From the NCBI GenBank assembly GCA_033002965.1, contig JAURVB010009637.1, positions 1-64,000 on the forward strand: a DNA stretch of 64,000 bases, read 5' to 3'. Positions 48,888 to 61,514 of this stretch are shown one piece after another; positions within the stretch are counted from its first letter, which is position 1, and every line of letters begins with the position of its first letter. The position numbers were made by a program, and so were the translations under genes. The notes beneath the pieces were generated by a model. That model was given only the letters and a program-made list of their open reading frames with translations. It did no database searches and was not told the origin of the DNA. The stretch is from Piper betle (taxonomy: Eukaryota > Streptophyta > Magnoliopsida > Piperales > Piperaceae).

Positions 48888-50360
48888 ATCCATTACTTTC
48901 CTAGGTTTACAAGTTATCGTAGAGTATCTCATCGCAGAGAACAGTAATCTATGATATTATCTCGAAAAATCATCGAAAATTTTTTTTAATTATACATTAT
49001 CTTAAATTTTTTTAATCTTGAAAAAAATATAAGGTTGTGAGCCTTCATTTTTCTATATATATTCATCACTTGGAAAGAGAAAGCCCTACCTTTGCCATTA
49101 ACAAAAGTTGGGATGCAAACAAGCCAAACCTGCTCATAAGCATTTTGCGTTTGGCTCAATTCGGTTTGAACTCGTATTCGTTAATTTTGTGCTCGAAAAA
49201 ATACTCAGCTCGAAATGGATAGCTCGTTGAATAATGAACAGAGCTTGAGTTAAGGAGTGTTTGGCTCGGCTTAGCTCGAAACTCGAGCTTGATGTGTTCA
49301 AACTTGAAAAAATACTAGGCTTGACTCGTCTGATCAATACTATTGAGGTTACATTAAACTTATATAGTCTTGGAAAGAAAATTTTGATCCTATTTAAGTC
49401 GAATACAAGTCAAGCACAAATATTCGCTCGGTTCGATTTCGGTTCGAGCTCGGCCCGAAAACATAGCCAGCCAAACATGAGTCAAGCCTAAACATCATAA
49501 ATTTTGGACAAGCTCAACTTTATCCATAATACATCAAAGCTCGTTAAGCACTCAATCAAGCTCAAAAATGCTTGTCAAAAATCAAGTCGAATTCAAAAAC
49601 ATCACTGCTCGGCTCATCTCAGCTTGTTTACACCCCTAGACAAAAGTGATATTTTTTATAGTGTTATACACTCTTAATTGGATGGGATGAATACATAATT
49701 AATAATAATTCGAAATGTTGCCTAACTCTGATAGTATCATATATCAAGCCTAATTACTAGAAAAAAGTAATCAAGCCTAATTATTATAGTCTTTTTTTAG
49801 CTTTGTTCACAATAGGGAAAATAGTATTTCATATTATCATATTGCTGAAAAATCAAGCCTAATTACTAGAAAAAAAGGGGAACTATAAGTTGTCTAAAAT
49901 ACCATCACTTAAAAATTAAAATAAATGTAAAAGTTGCAAAATTTATTGTTTATTAATAAAATGAGAATTCAATACTAACCTCTGATTAAAAGTATGAAAT
50001 GTGGCTAATTAAATTACAACAAGAATAAAAATAATAATAAATTAAATTATTATAATATGTCTTCTCGTTCAATTAAAATTTAATTTTAAAGTTAGAATTA
50101 ATTACAATTCATATCTAATATATTAGATTAAAAAATTAAAATTAAAATTTGTGTGCAATATAAATCGGCCATGGCCACATTTTGACATCTTGCCTGGTTT
50201 TGATAAATGCAAACCATAAAATTTAACCCGTCCAGCCGCATGTCTAACCTCACCTCCAATGTGTTTGGCCACTGCTATCACCAGCTTGACGTCGTCTCAG
50301 GCCACCATTATCACCATTAATGTTGTATGGTCACGCCTGAGCTATACGGTTGCTCCTCCT
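48888..50360 (+). repeat. Segmental duplication, copy 1 (partner 58098-59075)
   Basis: Starts AATATATCCATTACTTTCC and ends around TACGGTTGCT(C)CTCCT, collinear with 58098-59075 in the same orientation. Copy 1 is longer mainly because of the hAT-type insertion at 49109-49639. Confidence 0.88.
49109..49639. mobile_element. Non-autonomous hAT-type element with 8-bp target duplication
   Basis: Flanked by ACAAAAGT at 49101-49108 and 49640-49647; the sister duplication has a single ACAAAAGT at 58318-58325 with no insert. Ends TGGGATGCAAACAAGC and (reverse complement) CTAGGGGTGTAAACAAGC form short inverted repeats of a form common in plant hAT elements. The interior is rich in GCTCG / GAGCT words and non-coding. 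Confidence 0.88.
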
Positions 50361-50734
50361 AGGGTTGCTAATTGAACGAGCCAACTTGTGAGCATTTGAC
50401 GTTTGGCTCGGGTCGGCTCGACTCGACTCGAACTCGACTTGAAATCAAATCCTTCGAGTTGAATTTGAGCAAGGCAGTGTTCAACTCCGTTATAACTTGA
50501 AATCGACTAGAAATTGACTTGAATTCGATTCGATAAAATAATATAATAATATAGTCTTTATATTATATTATATTATATATATATATATACTAATAAGTTT
50601 AATTATAATTAGTTATATTTATTTACATACAATATAATAACAAAATAGTGAGATAGCTTAAATGAGAGGTATTTAAGTTGAAGACATGGAGGTTGTGGGT
50701 TCAATCTAATTGCATTTTTTAAAGAGGGAGGGGA
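50361..50734. other. Possible second hAT-like fragment
   Basis: Starts CCTAGGGTTGCTAATTGAACGAGCC exactly where similarity to the sister duplication stops, with many GACTCGA / GAACTCG words, then a TA-rich stretch (50560-50590). No target duplication found. Confidence 0.35.
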
Positions 50735-52376
50735 GGCTGTCCTGTAGCGCAGCCATCTTGGTTGTGATGCAGTGTTTCAGCCGTTGGATTTTATCGAACG
50801 GCTGGACATTCCCCCTCGTTTTGAAAACTTAAGCTCTCACCCCGCCCCTACTCCCCGCCGGCTTCCTTCACACCTCCCACCGGCGCGGCCTTCGCCCCCA
50901 CCGGCGTGGCCTTCATCCTCAACCCCCGCTGTGTCCCTTGCCTTGCCCCATCTCCCCCTCCCCCCACCCTTCCCCCCGCCGTGGCTCTTTCCTTGCCCCG
51001 CGCCACTCGCCCCACCCCGCGCCCCTCACTCCACCCCGAGCCTCTCGCCCAGCCCACCGCCCCTCCCCCCGCCCCGCCCCACCCCCTCCCCTGACCCTCT
51101 GTTTTGCCATGCAACTTTGGGTCACTTGGGGTTGCCGTGGTTGCGAGGCGGCAATGGCCAATGGAGTCGCTGGCTAGCAGTGGGCGACCTGTGGTCCAAC
51201 ACAGGCGGAAGCTGCAACGACGGCGAAGTAGAGGAGCTTCCTCCATTTCGGTTCCTCTGTTTCTCCATCAATGTGGTGCAGCATGGCCGGCGGGAGGCGT
51301 CGGCTTGGGAGTTACGTGAGTAGGCAGTTACAGCACGGCCGAAGGTGGTGTAGGTGACGGCGGCGGCGAACTCACCGGCGGTCGGGGTGGCAGGGAAAAA
51401 TAGAGGAGAGGGGCGATCGTCGGTAGGGGAGAAAGTTGGGGGTGAAAATAAGGTGGGGGGGGGGCGGTAATTTCGTAATAAAAACTTGACTCGTCCCCGA
51501 CTCGAGTCAATATTACAAAATAAAGTATATAATAATAATAATAATAATCATATAATAATAATAATAATATTTTGCAATAAAAACTTAACTCAGTCCCAAC
51601 AAGAGTCAAGTTTCTATTAGGAAATTATTTTATATTTTTTAAAATTTATTTCGTAATATTAACTCTAGTGAGAAGCAAGTCAATTTTTTATTATAAAATT
51701 ATTTTATATATTTTTAAAATTTTATTTTGTAATATTGACTCAAGTCGGGATGAGTTAAGTTTTTATTATGAAATAAAATTTTAAAAAATAAAATAATTTT
51801 TTCAATTTAAAAAAATAAATTTATTTCGTAATATTGACTCGAGTCGGTAGCGAGCCAAGTTTTTATAATGAAATTATTTTATATATTTTTTAAATTTTAT
51901 TTCTTAATATTGATTCAAATTGGGAACGAATTAAGTTTTTATGATAAAATTATTATATATATATATATATTTAAAATTTATTTCATAATATTGATTAGAG
52001 TTTGGAGCGAGTCAAGTTTTTATTATGAAACTACCCATGCCCATTTCCTTTTAGACTCAAGTCAATATTATGAAATGCATCTTGAAAAATATGAAAAAAA
52101 AGATTAAAATACCATAGAATAAAGTAATCCATTATAACTTGATTATTTTATTTTATGGTATTTTACTATATTTGTTTCATATATTTTGGGATATATTTCG
52201 TAATATTGACTCGAGTGAGGAGCGGTCAAGTTTTTATTACAAAATTGTCATTGATCGATGGGGGAGAAAACAGGGTTGGTGAAGAAAAATGAAATAATGA
52301 CAATTTTGTAATAAAAACTTGACTCGCTCCTGACTAAAGTCAATATTATAAAATATATCCCAAAAAATATAAGTAA
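50735..52376 (+). mobile_element. Mutator-like element X3, right end not found
   Basis: 50735-50815 (GGCTGTCCTGTAGCGCAGCC, TTGGTTGTGATGCAG, CCGTTGGATTTTATC) matches the subterminal sequence of X1 in reverse complement and of X2. Then a very C-rich block (50815-51200), a block shared with X2 (CTCTGTTTCTCCATCA..TGGCCGGCGGGAGG; compare 38310-38370), and the palindrome array. No opposite TIR or TA tract at 52376, so the element is truncated or rearranged. Open frames in the GC block are low-complexity and rejected as genes. Confidence 0.5.
51470..52376. repeat. AT-rich palindrome array in X3
   Basis: Same family as in X1 and X2: one complete palindrome (centre near 52127) plus several half units carrying CGAGTCAAGTTTTTATTA and CGTAATATTGACTCGAGTC. 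An ATA microsatellite sits at 51525-51570. Confidence 0.85.
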
Positions 52377-54949
52377 TCAATCTACCCTGACTACTTGGCT
52401 GGCATGGACATGAAAACCCCATGCCGAGGCCATGAGAACAAGAGTACCCCCACTCACATTCAATCCTCATAATCACAACCCCAAGCCACCCCACAGTCGA
52501 CTTGTTCACATGCTATTCCCTCAACCAAAAAGCAAAGAGGTTGCGGAACGGTAAATTGTGTACCTTGATCCCAGTAGACGGCAACTACTCTGATAGCCTG
52601 CGTGAAGTTCCAGTGCTTACACTTTAAGAACCGGCTGCAACAACTTCACGTGTCCCCTCGCACGATCCGGGCTTCTCTTCTCCACCAAGAGACTCACACA
52701 AGTTTTCTCCATTACTTTCTACACATGTGGGTGTCCCCCTTATATAGAAATCTCCATGTATATCTTTATCTCTAAAGATCCTAATAGCATGTTTTATGAA
52801 GATCATGCTTATCTCTTAGAGTTAGTTGCAACTAACGTCCCAACGTTGGATAAGGATCAGTCTTGATAACTATCAACACCGTCAGCATCCTTATTGGCAA
52901 ATACACAATCAAACAAATCCTTCAGCATGCCTTGGCTACGTGGTCGAACCCTCCTAGTTCAACCCAATCAATCTCAGCCATCGACCCCAACTCTCGGCAT
53001 GCTCCAGTCTATGTAGCACTCCAAATACTGGCATTGCTACTCCCACTAGGAATCCTGTGCACCGCTAAGCAACCTCGGACAAATACCACTGTACCATTAT
53101 TTGGCTCGGTCACGCCCATGCGCTTGTGCTCACATACCTCTATTTTGATTAGTATGCTCGGTGCCTACTCACTGCTCGCTCACAACTTGTTCGTGCACAC
53201 TCGCAACTCGCTCGCGCACCTGCTCGGTACGTCCGGAATTTTGCTCGGTACACACGGTCATTAACCTCGCTCCACTGATATGCGCTACTCACCAATGCTC
53301 GGTCACTAGCACACTCTCTCTCGGTACTCTCGATCACTACCAGTACTCATCCCGGTAGTAGTCTCCCGACCAGCTTTGACCTTGCACGTGCTGGAACCCG
53401 CCATGCTCGATGCCGATGTAGTGACATGCTCGGTACTCATTACCATCCATTTTACCACTATGCTGCTTGCTATTGATATCTCGCCCGACATGCTCCATGC
53501 ACCACAGTTTGATCCTTGCTTACAACTCTAGCATGAATTAATTCTAGTAAGTTGTTTCCACCACTCAGATAGAACCGACTATCTGTCTTGGAGGCGGGAT
53601 GACTAGGAACAACCACCAAACCTTAGCTCCAGCGCGTCGCACCGCTACACCTGTAACAGTAAGGATAGACATCAATAATGTACAATTAGTTTGTCTTATC
53701 ACTTTGTTCTTTTCGGTGAGCTAGAATTTTTTGAGTATGCATGAGGACTACATGCCACAAATTGAACTGAATTTTATGAGACACAATCAAGGTGCAAGGT
53801 ACCCATTTTTGTCATTATCATCTATAATAATAGGCAATAATGCTCTTCTTGGAAATAATGCTCCTTTTGCTTAGGAAGGATGGTAACGTCAGACAACGGG
53901 ATCACTTCGGATGCCCTAGTGTGCTGTGAGTTTGGGAACCTGTATACCACTAACAAAAAATTTGATGAAAGGACAATAAGAGATGCATATTCAAAGTGAT
54001 GGTGAATGCATGGTTGAAAAGTTTATATATATATATATATCAATGATTAGTTGCAGGTCTTGTTCTTCTTGTCCTGCAAATTCAGGAATATGTATTGAAT
54101 TTCTCGGTAATTAGAACTTTCTTCTAATGGAAGACCGAAGACCTGTTCCAACTCGCACCTTCAACAGAGTTAGAGAAGAACTGAGAATTGATGAAGAAAT
54201 AGCTGGCCGGAGAACATGGCCGGAGTAGGGAACGAGGTTTGGCAATGGCTCTCCCAAATATGGAGAGGGTCCACCATTTATACAAGCCCCAATCACTAAC
54301 AATCCCATTAACATTTCACCCTAATCTCCACCAAGCCCAGTAAGCTTCCCAATACCAACTAACCACCCAACTCAATTCCAACTAATTCCCCAATCTTGAA
54401 TAAAAAAGAAAAAAAATTAATCCCATACTCTAAAATATACGTAATATCATTCTATCATATTTCGAAATCGAGTAAAAATCTCTTCTTTGGCCATGCTCAC
54501 TTCAAATTTTGTATATTTAGATATTTCAAATACCTAATTTGGAAATGAACAAAAATCATTATTTTCTTGACTTTTTTGTGGTGCAAATGCTCATATTTTC
54601 GATAAGATGGATGGTTCTTCTATTTGTGTAATCAAAATCTAGCAATTCAGATTGACAAATAGTACTTATGAATATTGTTAAGTGTCTTCTAAATGTCCAT
54701 AAATTACGATTGCAAAGATTAATTATTCATGTGTTCAGTATGGATTTGTGAATTAATTATGATAAAGACAATTTACATGATAAGTTTACACATCAATTAG
54801 TGGCCGCAAATTTGTCACTGGAATTCTAGATTTGTCACACTAAAAAATTAAACAGAAATTTTTATCAAATATCTTTCGTATTAGTGATAAATTTTGTTCT
54901 CACTAATACTATATTTTCTTTTAGTACTTATGTATTTACTCTTATATTA
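52377..54949. other. Unassigned DNA, partly GC-richer
   Basis: 52380-53660 has higher GC and repeated CTCGGTAC / GCTCGGT words (53100-53500), possibly a retrotransposon fragment, but no domain or LTR pair was found. A short TA run lies at 54015-54035. 54360-54949 is AT-rich with nothing recognised. Confidence 0.35.
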
Positions 54950-55215
54950 ATAAAATGGGAAGTCAAAATTGGCCTCTGATTAAAGGTAAGAAATTTAACT
55001 GATTAAAATATTAAAAATAATAAATCAAATTATTAGATTCTATCTTTTCATGTAATTAGGATCTATCTTCAAAGTCATAGTCAATCAGAATATATATCTT
55101 AGATAATAAATTATTATATACTCTATCTCATTATTTGATAGAAGTTTACCTATAAAATTAAAATTTAATTGTAATATGAGTTGCACTATGCGCGGCATCT
55201 TGCCTAGTTTCTATA
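54950..55215 (+). repeat. Diverged third copy of part of the duplicated segment
   Basis: Resembles 49955-50200 and 58620-58915: AATAAAATGGGAA, CCTCTGATTAAA, ATTATTA, a GACATCTTG-like GGCATCTTGCCTAGTTT end. A dispersed repeat family inside the segmental duplication. Confidence 0.6.
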
Positions 55216-56382
55216 AATTAAAAAATAATTATAGCAACACTCTGTGCTTCCCCCGGGTGTTTTGGCATGTGATTTATGGGAAGTTGATGTAGTTAATGAC
55301 GGGCCACCTGCTGCTAGTTTACAGTGTACACTAAGCTCCTTAATCTTTGACACTAAAATATTAAGTTATGAAAAAAAAATATTATGATATCATATTTTGT
55401 GTAAATAGTTGATGTTGATAAGTAATCTGGCGTTTTTCTCAAAGACTAATCAGTCTCATTGGAAACAATGGAATGAACCTTTTGGTAAAATTTCAAGACA
55501 ATGATGGTTAAAATTAAATCTAATGTTTAATATAAATGTCTATGGTAATAAACCGGTTGGGTTGTTCATAATAGAACTTTGAGTTGAGAGGAGTTACTTT
55601 TTCCAAGTTGTTTTAGAGCTTGAAGTTAGGATAGAAGTGTGACAACCCGACCAGGTAACATTTTTTTATACGAAACCCGAACCCACAAATTAAACCCACA
55701 TAAAATAATTAAAAATATAGCAAACAAACAATAATTCACTAAAATGAACAATAGCAATTTTTATGTTAATAAGTGCAAATAATCATTACTCCAACTAATA
55801 ATAATTTGTCCATGACAGTAATATATATAAATCCAATAATAAACATAAAAAATAATATAATCAGCCTTGACTGTGACTTATATAAACAATCCGATTTCCA
55901 TGAATCTTACCATGTACCACTTCTAAAAGTATATAATCAAATCGTAAAATACAAAAGTCCAAAAATAGCAAATATAGTCTGAATAGTACTCCATATGCAA
56001 AGACGCTTCTGTTTCCTCTAAAAGCTCACTCATAGCAAGTATTTACATGTGGTGGCGATTCCACGCTAGGGACGAAACTACTAAGCACATATAAAAATAA
56101 TGAGGAAATAAAAAATATCATAAGTACGAGCTTACGCCTAACTCCTGTTTGAAAAAATCAACCAATTTATCACAAAAAATTATCATCTATGATCATAAAC
56201 GTTGTTTTTCCCCTCACTGAGAGACATTACACTTATTCCCTACGCAGACACCAGTGTCTAGGTTTACATTGGCCTAAGTCGATTTACAATTGTCTAAGCC
56301 TATTTTGGGATGAATGGCAAGTGCTAAATTTCAAAACCAAACATGGTCCCGGATACATATAAAGGGAAAATTTGGGGTGACT
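55216..56382. other. AT-rich DNA with a possible LTR remnant
   Basis: TGTGACAACCCGACCAGG at 55639 looks like a gypsy LTR terminus (compare the GGGTCGTCACA end near 31858), but no paired terminus or coding region follows. Confidence 0.35.
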
Positions 56383-56623
56383 TATATGAATTGAATTCAA
56401 TAGTCAAGGTTTGACATTTTTAGATCTTAAAAATGGACGTTCAAAATGACATAATTATTATTGCCTTAGAAACCAAATATATAGCAATGTTCATTATTTT
56501 GCTTGATTATTGGATTGAACTTTACTTAGTCTTGTAGCCATTGGCATTAATTCCATTAAGTAATCCCATTTGTTTAATATTTCAAAATGAAATTTGCTAT
56601 TTTTACCACCCATATATATATCC
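56383..56623 (-). repeat. Inverted duplication, arm 2 (partner 48313-48552)
   Basis: Reverse-complement copy of 48313-48552 with a few substitutions. Confidence 0.88.
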
Positions 56624-57549
56624 CCTCATTGTTATATGGTAAATCTAAATTAGCTCAAAGTTAGAATAGAAAGCACATCGACAATCATATGTGTGTTCAA
56701 GTAGTTGAGACGCATCCGATAAGTATCAGCGTGAAAGCTATTATTTTCGTCGACAAAGCTTTTTTCCTTTCAAACCTTTGGACTTCAACCATAAAAAACA
56801 AAAACACGCAACCTTGGACTGCATCAATCAATGTCCTTATTGTACATATGAATGAAATAAGTATAATTCCATTTCATCTCTTCACTTGGTAGGTCATAAA
56901 ATTTTTTTAATTAATTACTAAGGCAGGTAATTTGGAATGAACAATTAGCTGAACTAATTAATTTCTTTTCTTTTCCTAGTCTTTTTTTTTCACTTTATTT
57001 TAATTAACCACAAACAAATTTCACTTTGTCATGGAGTCTCCAAGGCGTGTTCATTTAAGAAATTTTTATCCTAGAAGCATATAAAAGTTGAGATCGAGCA
57101 TCAAAATCATTGTTAAAATATAGAGTAATCAAACATCATTGTCTTTTTATAATGAGATAATTTTTTTTAAAAAAAAGTCAAATATTAATACCATCACAAT
57201 GAATTTGATAAAGTGGGAAATTAAACGTCGATGTTCAAGAGGACATACATCATGTGATGTTCCTTGATCTCAAACTAATCACATATGTTAATAAGAACTA
57301 GATCCACGTCCAAATACCAAGGAACATTGAAAGATTCTTCTTCCACATTTCTTTTTAGTATAATAACTTACGATCACTTTGGACAATGTGACATAACTAT
57401 TAACCAACATCATGAAGAATGTGCTCAAAAATGTCATATATATAACAAACAAGGGTGTGCAAATTAAGGGTATCATGCTTTTTATAAGGCTCTAATATGA
57501 GAGTTGCCCTTCTTTGATGCATGGATATTACTAGTTGTGCGTTACAATG
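56624..57549. other. AT-rich intergenic DNA
   Basis: No gene, RNA or repeat recognised. Confidence 0.4.
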
Positions 57550-57825
57550 AGTGCCGGCTGTGAACTTTCTATGTGTACGAGGGTAGTACGAGGGTACTCA
57601 AGTCAATAACGTATAGTGGGTGTGAACTTTATGTGTACGAGGGTAGTCAACTCAATAACGTATAGGTGGGTGTGAACACGAGGTTAGTCATGTGTGCGAG
57701 GGTAGTCAAGCCAATAACATATGGTGGGTGTGAATACGAGGTTAGTCACGGGGGTAGTCAAGTCAATAAATATTGGTGGGTGTGAACTTTACACGTGGTA
57801 CGAGTCGTAGTCAAGTCGATAATTG
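57550..57825. repeat. Degenerate minisatellite, about five units
   Basis: Successive variants of GGTGTGAAC(TTTA), TGTACGAGGGTAGTCAAGTC and AATAACGTATAGGTG with spacing of roughly 50-65 bases. Units vary by internal deletion. Confidence 0.75.
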
Positions 57826-58097
57826 TCATTTCATTTCTATTCATATCAGTAATTTGTGATTAAAAACTCAAGTTATAATTTAATTATATATTAGCCTATT
57901 CAGTCTGAATCTGAACCAATTTTCTATATACGAAGTTATAATACTATGAAAGATATGATTTCTGAAGAGGTTCCACACTCATATATCCAAACCCTACCAT
58001 TTTTTTTTATTTTTGAACATCAGTCACTCAAAGAGGTTGCACTTCTGGCTATTTTAATCCTCTATCACAAGAGACTAGAACTAATCTCCAAATTAAT

Positions 58098-59075
58098 CCA
58101 ATATATCCATTACTTTCCTAGGTTTACAAGTTATCATAGAGTATATCATCTCAGAGGAAAGTAGTCTATGATATTATCTCGGAAAATCATAGAAAAAAAT
58201 TTTGAATTATGCATAAGCTTACATTTTTTAATCATGAAAAAAAATATAAGGTAATGAGCCTACATTTTTCTATATTTTTTCATCACTTGGAAAAAGCAAG
58301 CCCTAGCTTTGCCATATACAAAAGTCATATTTTTTTATATTGTTATATGCTGTTAATTGGATGGCATGAATACAGAATTAATAATAATTCGAAATGTTGC
58401 CTACCTGTGATAGTATCATATATCAATTTTTTCCATAATTTTTTAATATAATAGTTAATAATATCCCTAGTTTTTTTAGCTTTTTATCAGAACAGGGAGA
58501 AAATATTTAATATTATCATATTGCTGAAAAATCAAGCCTAATTACTAGAAAAGGGGGAAATATAAGTTGTCTAAAATACCATCACTTAAAAAATTAAAAT
58601 AAATTTAAACAATGCAAAATTTATTCTTTATTAACAAAATGGGAACTCAATACTAACCTCTAATTAAAAATAAGAGATGTGGCTAATCAAAATACAATAA
58701 GAATAAAAATAATAACAATTTAAATTATTATAATATATCTTTTCGTTCAATTAGAATTTATCTTTAAAGTTAAAATTAATCAGAATCTATATCTAATATA
58801 TTAGATTATTATAATTTATCTTCTTATTCGACAAAAATTTATTTAAAAAATTAAAATTAAAATATATGTGCAATATAAATCACCCACGGCGACATCTTGA
58901 CATCTTGCCTAGTTTTGATAAGTGCAAAACCATAAAATTTAACCCCGTCCAGCTGCATGTCTAACCTCACCTCCAATGTGTTTGGCCATAGCTATCACCA
59001 TCTTGACATCGTCTCAGGCCACCATTGTCACCGTTACTGTTGTATGGTCACGCCGGAGCTGTACGGTTGCTGCTC
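58098..59075 (+). repeat. Segmental duplication, copy 2 (partner 48888-50360)
   Basis: Collinear with 48888-50360 but without the hAT-type insertion, thus preserving the pre-insertion site at 58318-58325. Confidence 0.88.
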
Positions 59076-59540
59076 CTTTAACAAACCGTAAAATCGTTGT
59101 ATTAGCGAAACTTTCACAGATATTTTCAAGTTCAACCACAACTTTTGGCTAGATGGGCAAGCTTCTTCCCTAGAACCGCCCTGATTCCGTGACCAGATAG
59201 GTCAGAATCGGGCGAGAAGGTGAACTACAGTAATATACACGCGGTACAATCATACAGTAGAAAGTTGTTCGAAATGACCAATCATAAGAGTGCTTTGAAC
59301 AATTCATAAATCCAATCCACCAGGGCGTACTTTGAATGAGCACAACACGTGATGCAAATAAACTCATTAACATAACGTGAAAGGGGCCAGATCTTGTAAA
59401 GGAAAAAAACTCCAAGTAGGTAAAGATAGTCTGAAATTTTAATGCTTTTTATGGAAACGTCAATGTTCATATTTTATTTGAAAATAAAAAATTCAAAGAG
59501 TTCCCACCCATATGAAAACAATATAATACAGTTCATGATC
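59076..59540. other. 5' flank of the P450 gene
   Basis: Unique-looking sequence between the segmental duplication and the P450 TATA box. No gene recognised; the proximal promoter must lie here. Confidence 0.4.
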
Positions 59541-59547
59541 TATAAAG
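59541..59547 (+). promoter_or_regulatory. TATA box of the P450 gene
   Basis: TATAAAG, 84 bases before the start codon, a normal spacing for a plant TATA box with a leader of about 50 bases. Confidence 0.65.
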
Positions 59548-59624
59548 GCAGAAAACATCAATCCATACTACACAGCAAACTACCACGATAGGAGAAGAAA
59601 AGGAGGGCTCAGAGAGCAAAGACC

Positions 59625-61514
59625 ATGGAGAGCTCAATGCTTTGGCTACTGCTATGCTCTCTTGTTGCTGTATTTTGTTTTATTGCTTTCGGACGGAGGT
59701 CCTCGGCTAAGCTTCCGCCGGGGCCGAGGCCGTTGCCGATAGTCGGCAACCTCTTCCAGCTCGGCCCCTACCCCCACGAATCGATGGCGGAGATGGCGAA
59801 GACGTACGGCCCAATCATGACCCTCCAATTCGGGAGCAGGACGAACATTGTCCTGACCTCAGCAGAAGCGTCTCGGGAAGCGTTACTGAAGAATGATAAG
59901 TCAGTTGCCAGCCGCACAATTCCGGATGCGGTTTGTTCCCATGACTTCCACCTAGCATCAGTTGCCTTTTTGCCATCTGGCCCTCAATGGAGGAAGCTGA
60001 GGATGTTGTTCACCAAGTACATCTTTGCCAGCCACCGCCTCGATGCTACCGCCGAGCTCCGGAAGACGAAGATCCACGACTTCCTTGCCCTCGTTGCCGA
60101 CAGCAGCCGCAATGGTCAGGCCGTCAACATCGGCCGCCTCATGCACTCCACCATGATGAACCTCATATCCAACACCGCCTTCTCCGTCGACTTGGTGGAC
60201 ATGAGGTCCCCCAAGGCCCAGGAGTTCAAGGACCTGACTAGGTCACTGGAGGAGGAGGCTGCCAAGCCGAATGTCTCCGATTTCTTTCCAACTCTCCGGC
60301 CGTTTGACCTGATGAGGCTCAGAAAGAGCACTGGTGACCTTTTGTACAAGATATTCCCCGTAGTGAATGGGTTTGTCAATGAGAGAAGGAAGAAGAGAGC
60401 GGAGGGTGCAGCCGCCGGTGAGGCTCACCAGATAAATGACTTCCTTGATGCCCTCTTGGATGAGCAAGAAAGCAAGGATGGTGTTGCTCTCAGTAATCAT
60501 GAGATCAGAAGCATGTTTATGGTATGTTCACAAAATTCAAATCATTTTTTTGTTTGTCTTATTTAATTATTTTAAGTAATTGGGTGGATCACATTGATAT
60601 GCGATGTAAAAAAAACATAGAAAGAAAGTTTTTTTAGTAGGCAATTGGATACACGCATGCATCTTGGTGTGCATGTTACCTGTAGGAATAGAACAAAATT
60701 TGAAGTTGTATCTAAATAGTTTTTAACTATAAATATATTAATTAACTACTTTAGTATTTTGCACGAACTTACACTTCAATTTTACATTAAAACTAGCCAA
60801 GGGAAATATAAGATGTTGATATAAATATATTAATTAACTATTTTAGTTAGGTTTTTCCCGCCAACTTACCCTTACCCTTGAATTGTACATTCAAACCAGG
60901 AATTGATCCTTACCGGCACAGATACAAGCTCAGACACGGTAGAGTGGGCTATGTCGGAGGTTCTCCGCCACCCCGACGTCATGGCGAGGGCAAAGGCCGA
61001 GATCGCAGAGAAGCTAGGTGACAAAACAGTGGAAGAAGCCGACGCCACTGAGCTGTCATATCTCAGGGCAATAGTAAAAGAGAGCCTCCGACTGCACCCG
61101 CCGGCGCCCCTCCTCGTCCCCCGCCTCGCGGAGGAGGAATTCGAGCTCTTCGGATACACCGTACCCAAGGGGGCTCAGGTCACCATCAACGAATGGGCGA
61201 TCCTCCGAGACGAAATGCTCTGGCCGGAGCCGCTGAACTTTCGGCCGGAGAGGTTCCTCAACTCCAATGTGGACTTCAGGGGCCAAAATTTCGAGCTCTT
61301 GCCATTCGGCGCCGGTCGACGTGTCTGCGTCGGAATGGCCCTCGCCGACCGGATGGTGCACACCGTCTTGGCTTCCCTTCTCCAAAAGTTCGACTGGAAG
61401 CTCCCTGATGGGATGAAGCCGGAGGAAATGGACATGAGGGACAAGTTCGGGATGACATTGGAGAAGCTTGTGCCACTCTATGCACTCCCCATCTTGATTG
61501 AGAACAAAAACTAG
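59625..61514 (+). CDS. Cytochrome P450, CYP76-like, two exons, intact
   Basis: Exon 1 59625-60521 (299 codons), phase-0 intron 60522-60899 (GT...AG), exon 2 60900-61514; 503 residues, normal for the family. N-terminal membrane anchor (residues about 5-23), proline-rich hinge KLPPGPRPLPIVGN, WRKLR (W122-R126), I-helix TGTDTSSDT (from about 304), K-helix ESLR (360-363), PERF (415-418), heme loop PFGAGRRVCVG with Cys442. All catalytic motifs are present, so it should be a functional ER-bound mono-oxygenase using NADPH and a reductase. The C-terminal half (ADRMVHTVLASLLQKFDWKL ... MTLEK) fits CYP76, a family oxidising monoterpenols, diterpenes and other specialised metabolites; substrate not predictable. 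A TATA box precedes it. No frameshift, unlike every other gene here. Confidence 0.92.

Noticed and set aside
50772..51323. Open frame of 183 codons
   Set aside because: Dominated by Pro/Ser runs from a C-rich tract in X3; antisense frames equally open.
5533..61514. Biosynthetic gene cluster linking CoA ligases and the P450
   Set aside because: All ligase copies are broken and separated from the P450 by 36 kb of transposon DNA; no other pathway gene is present.
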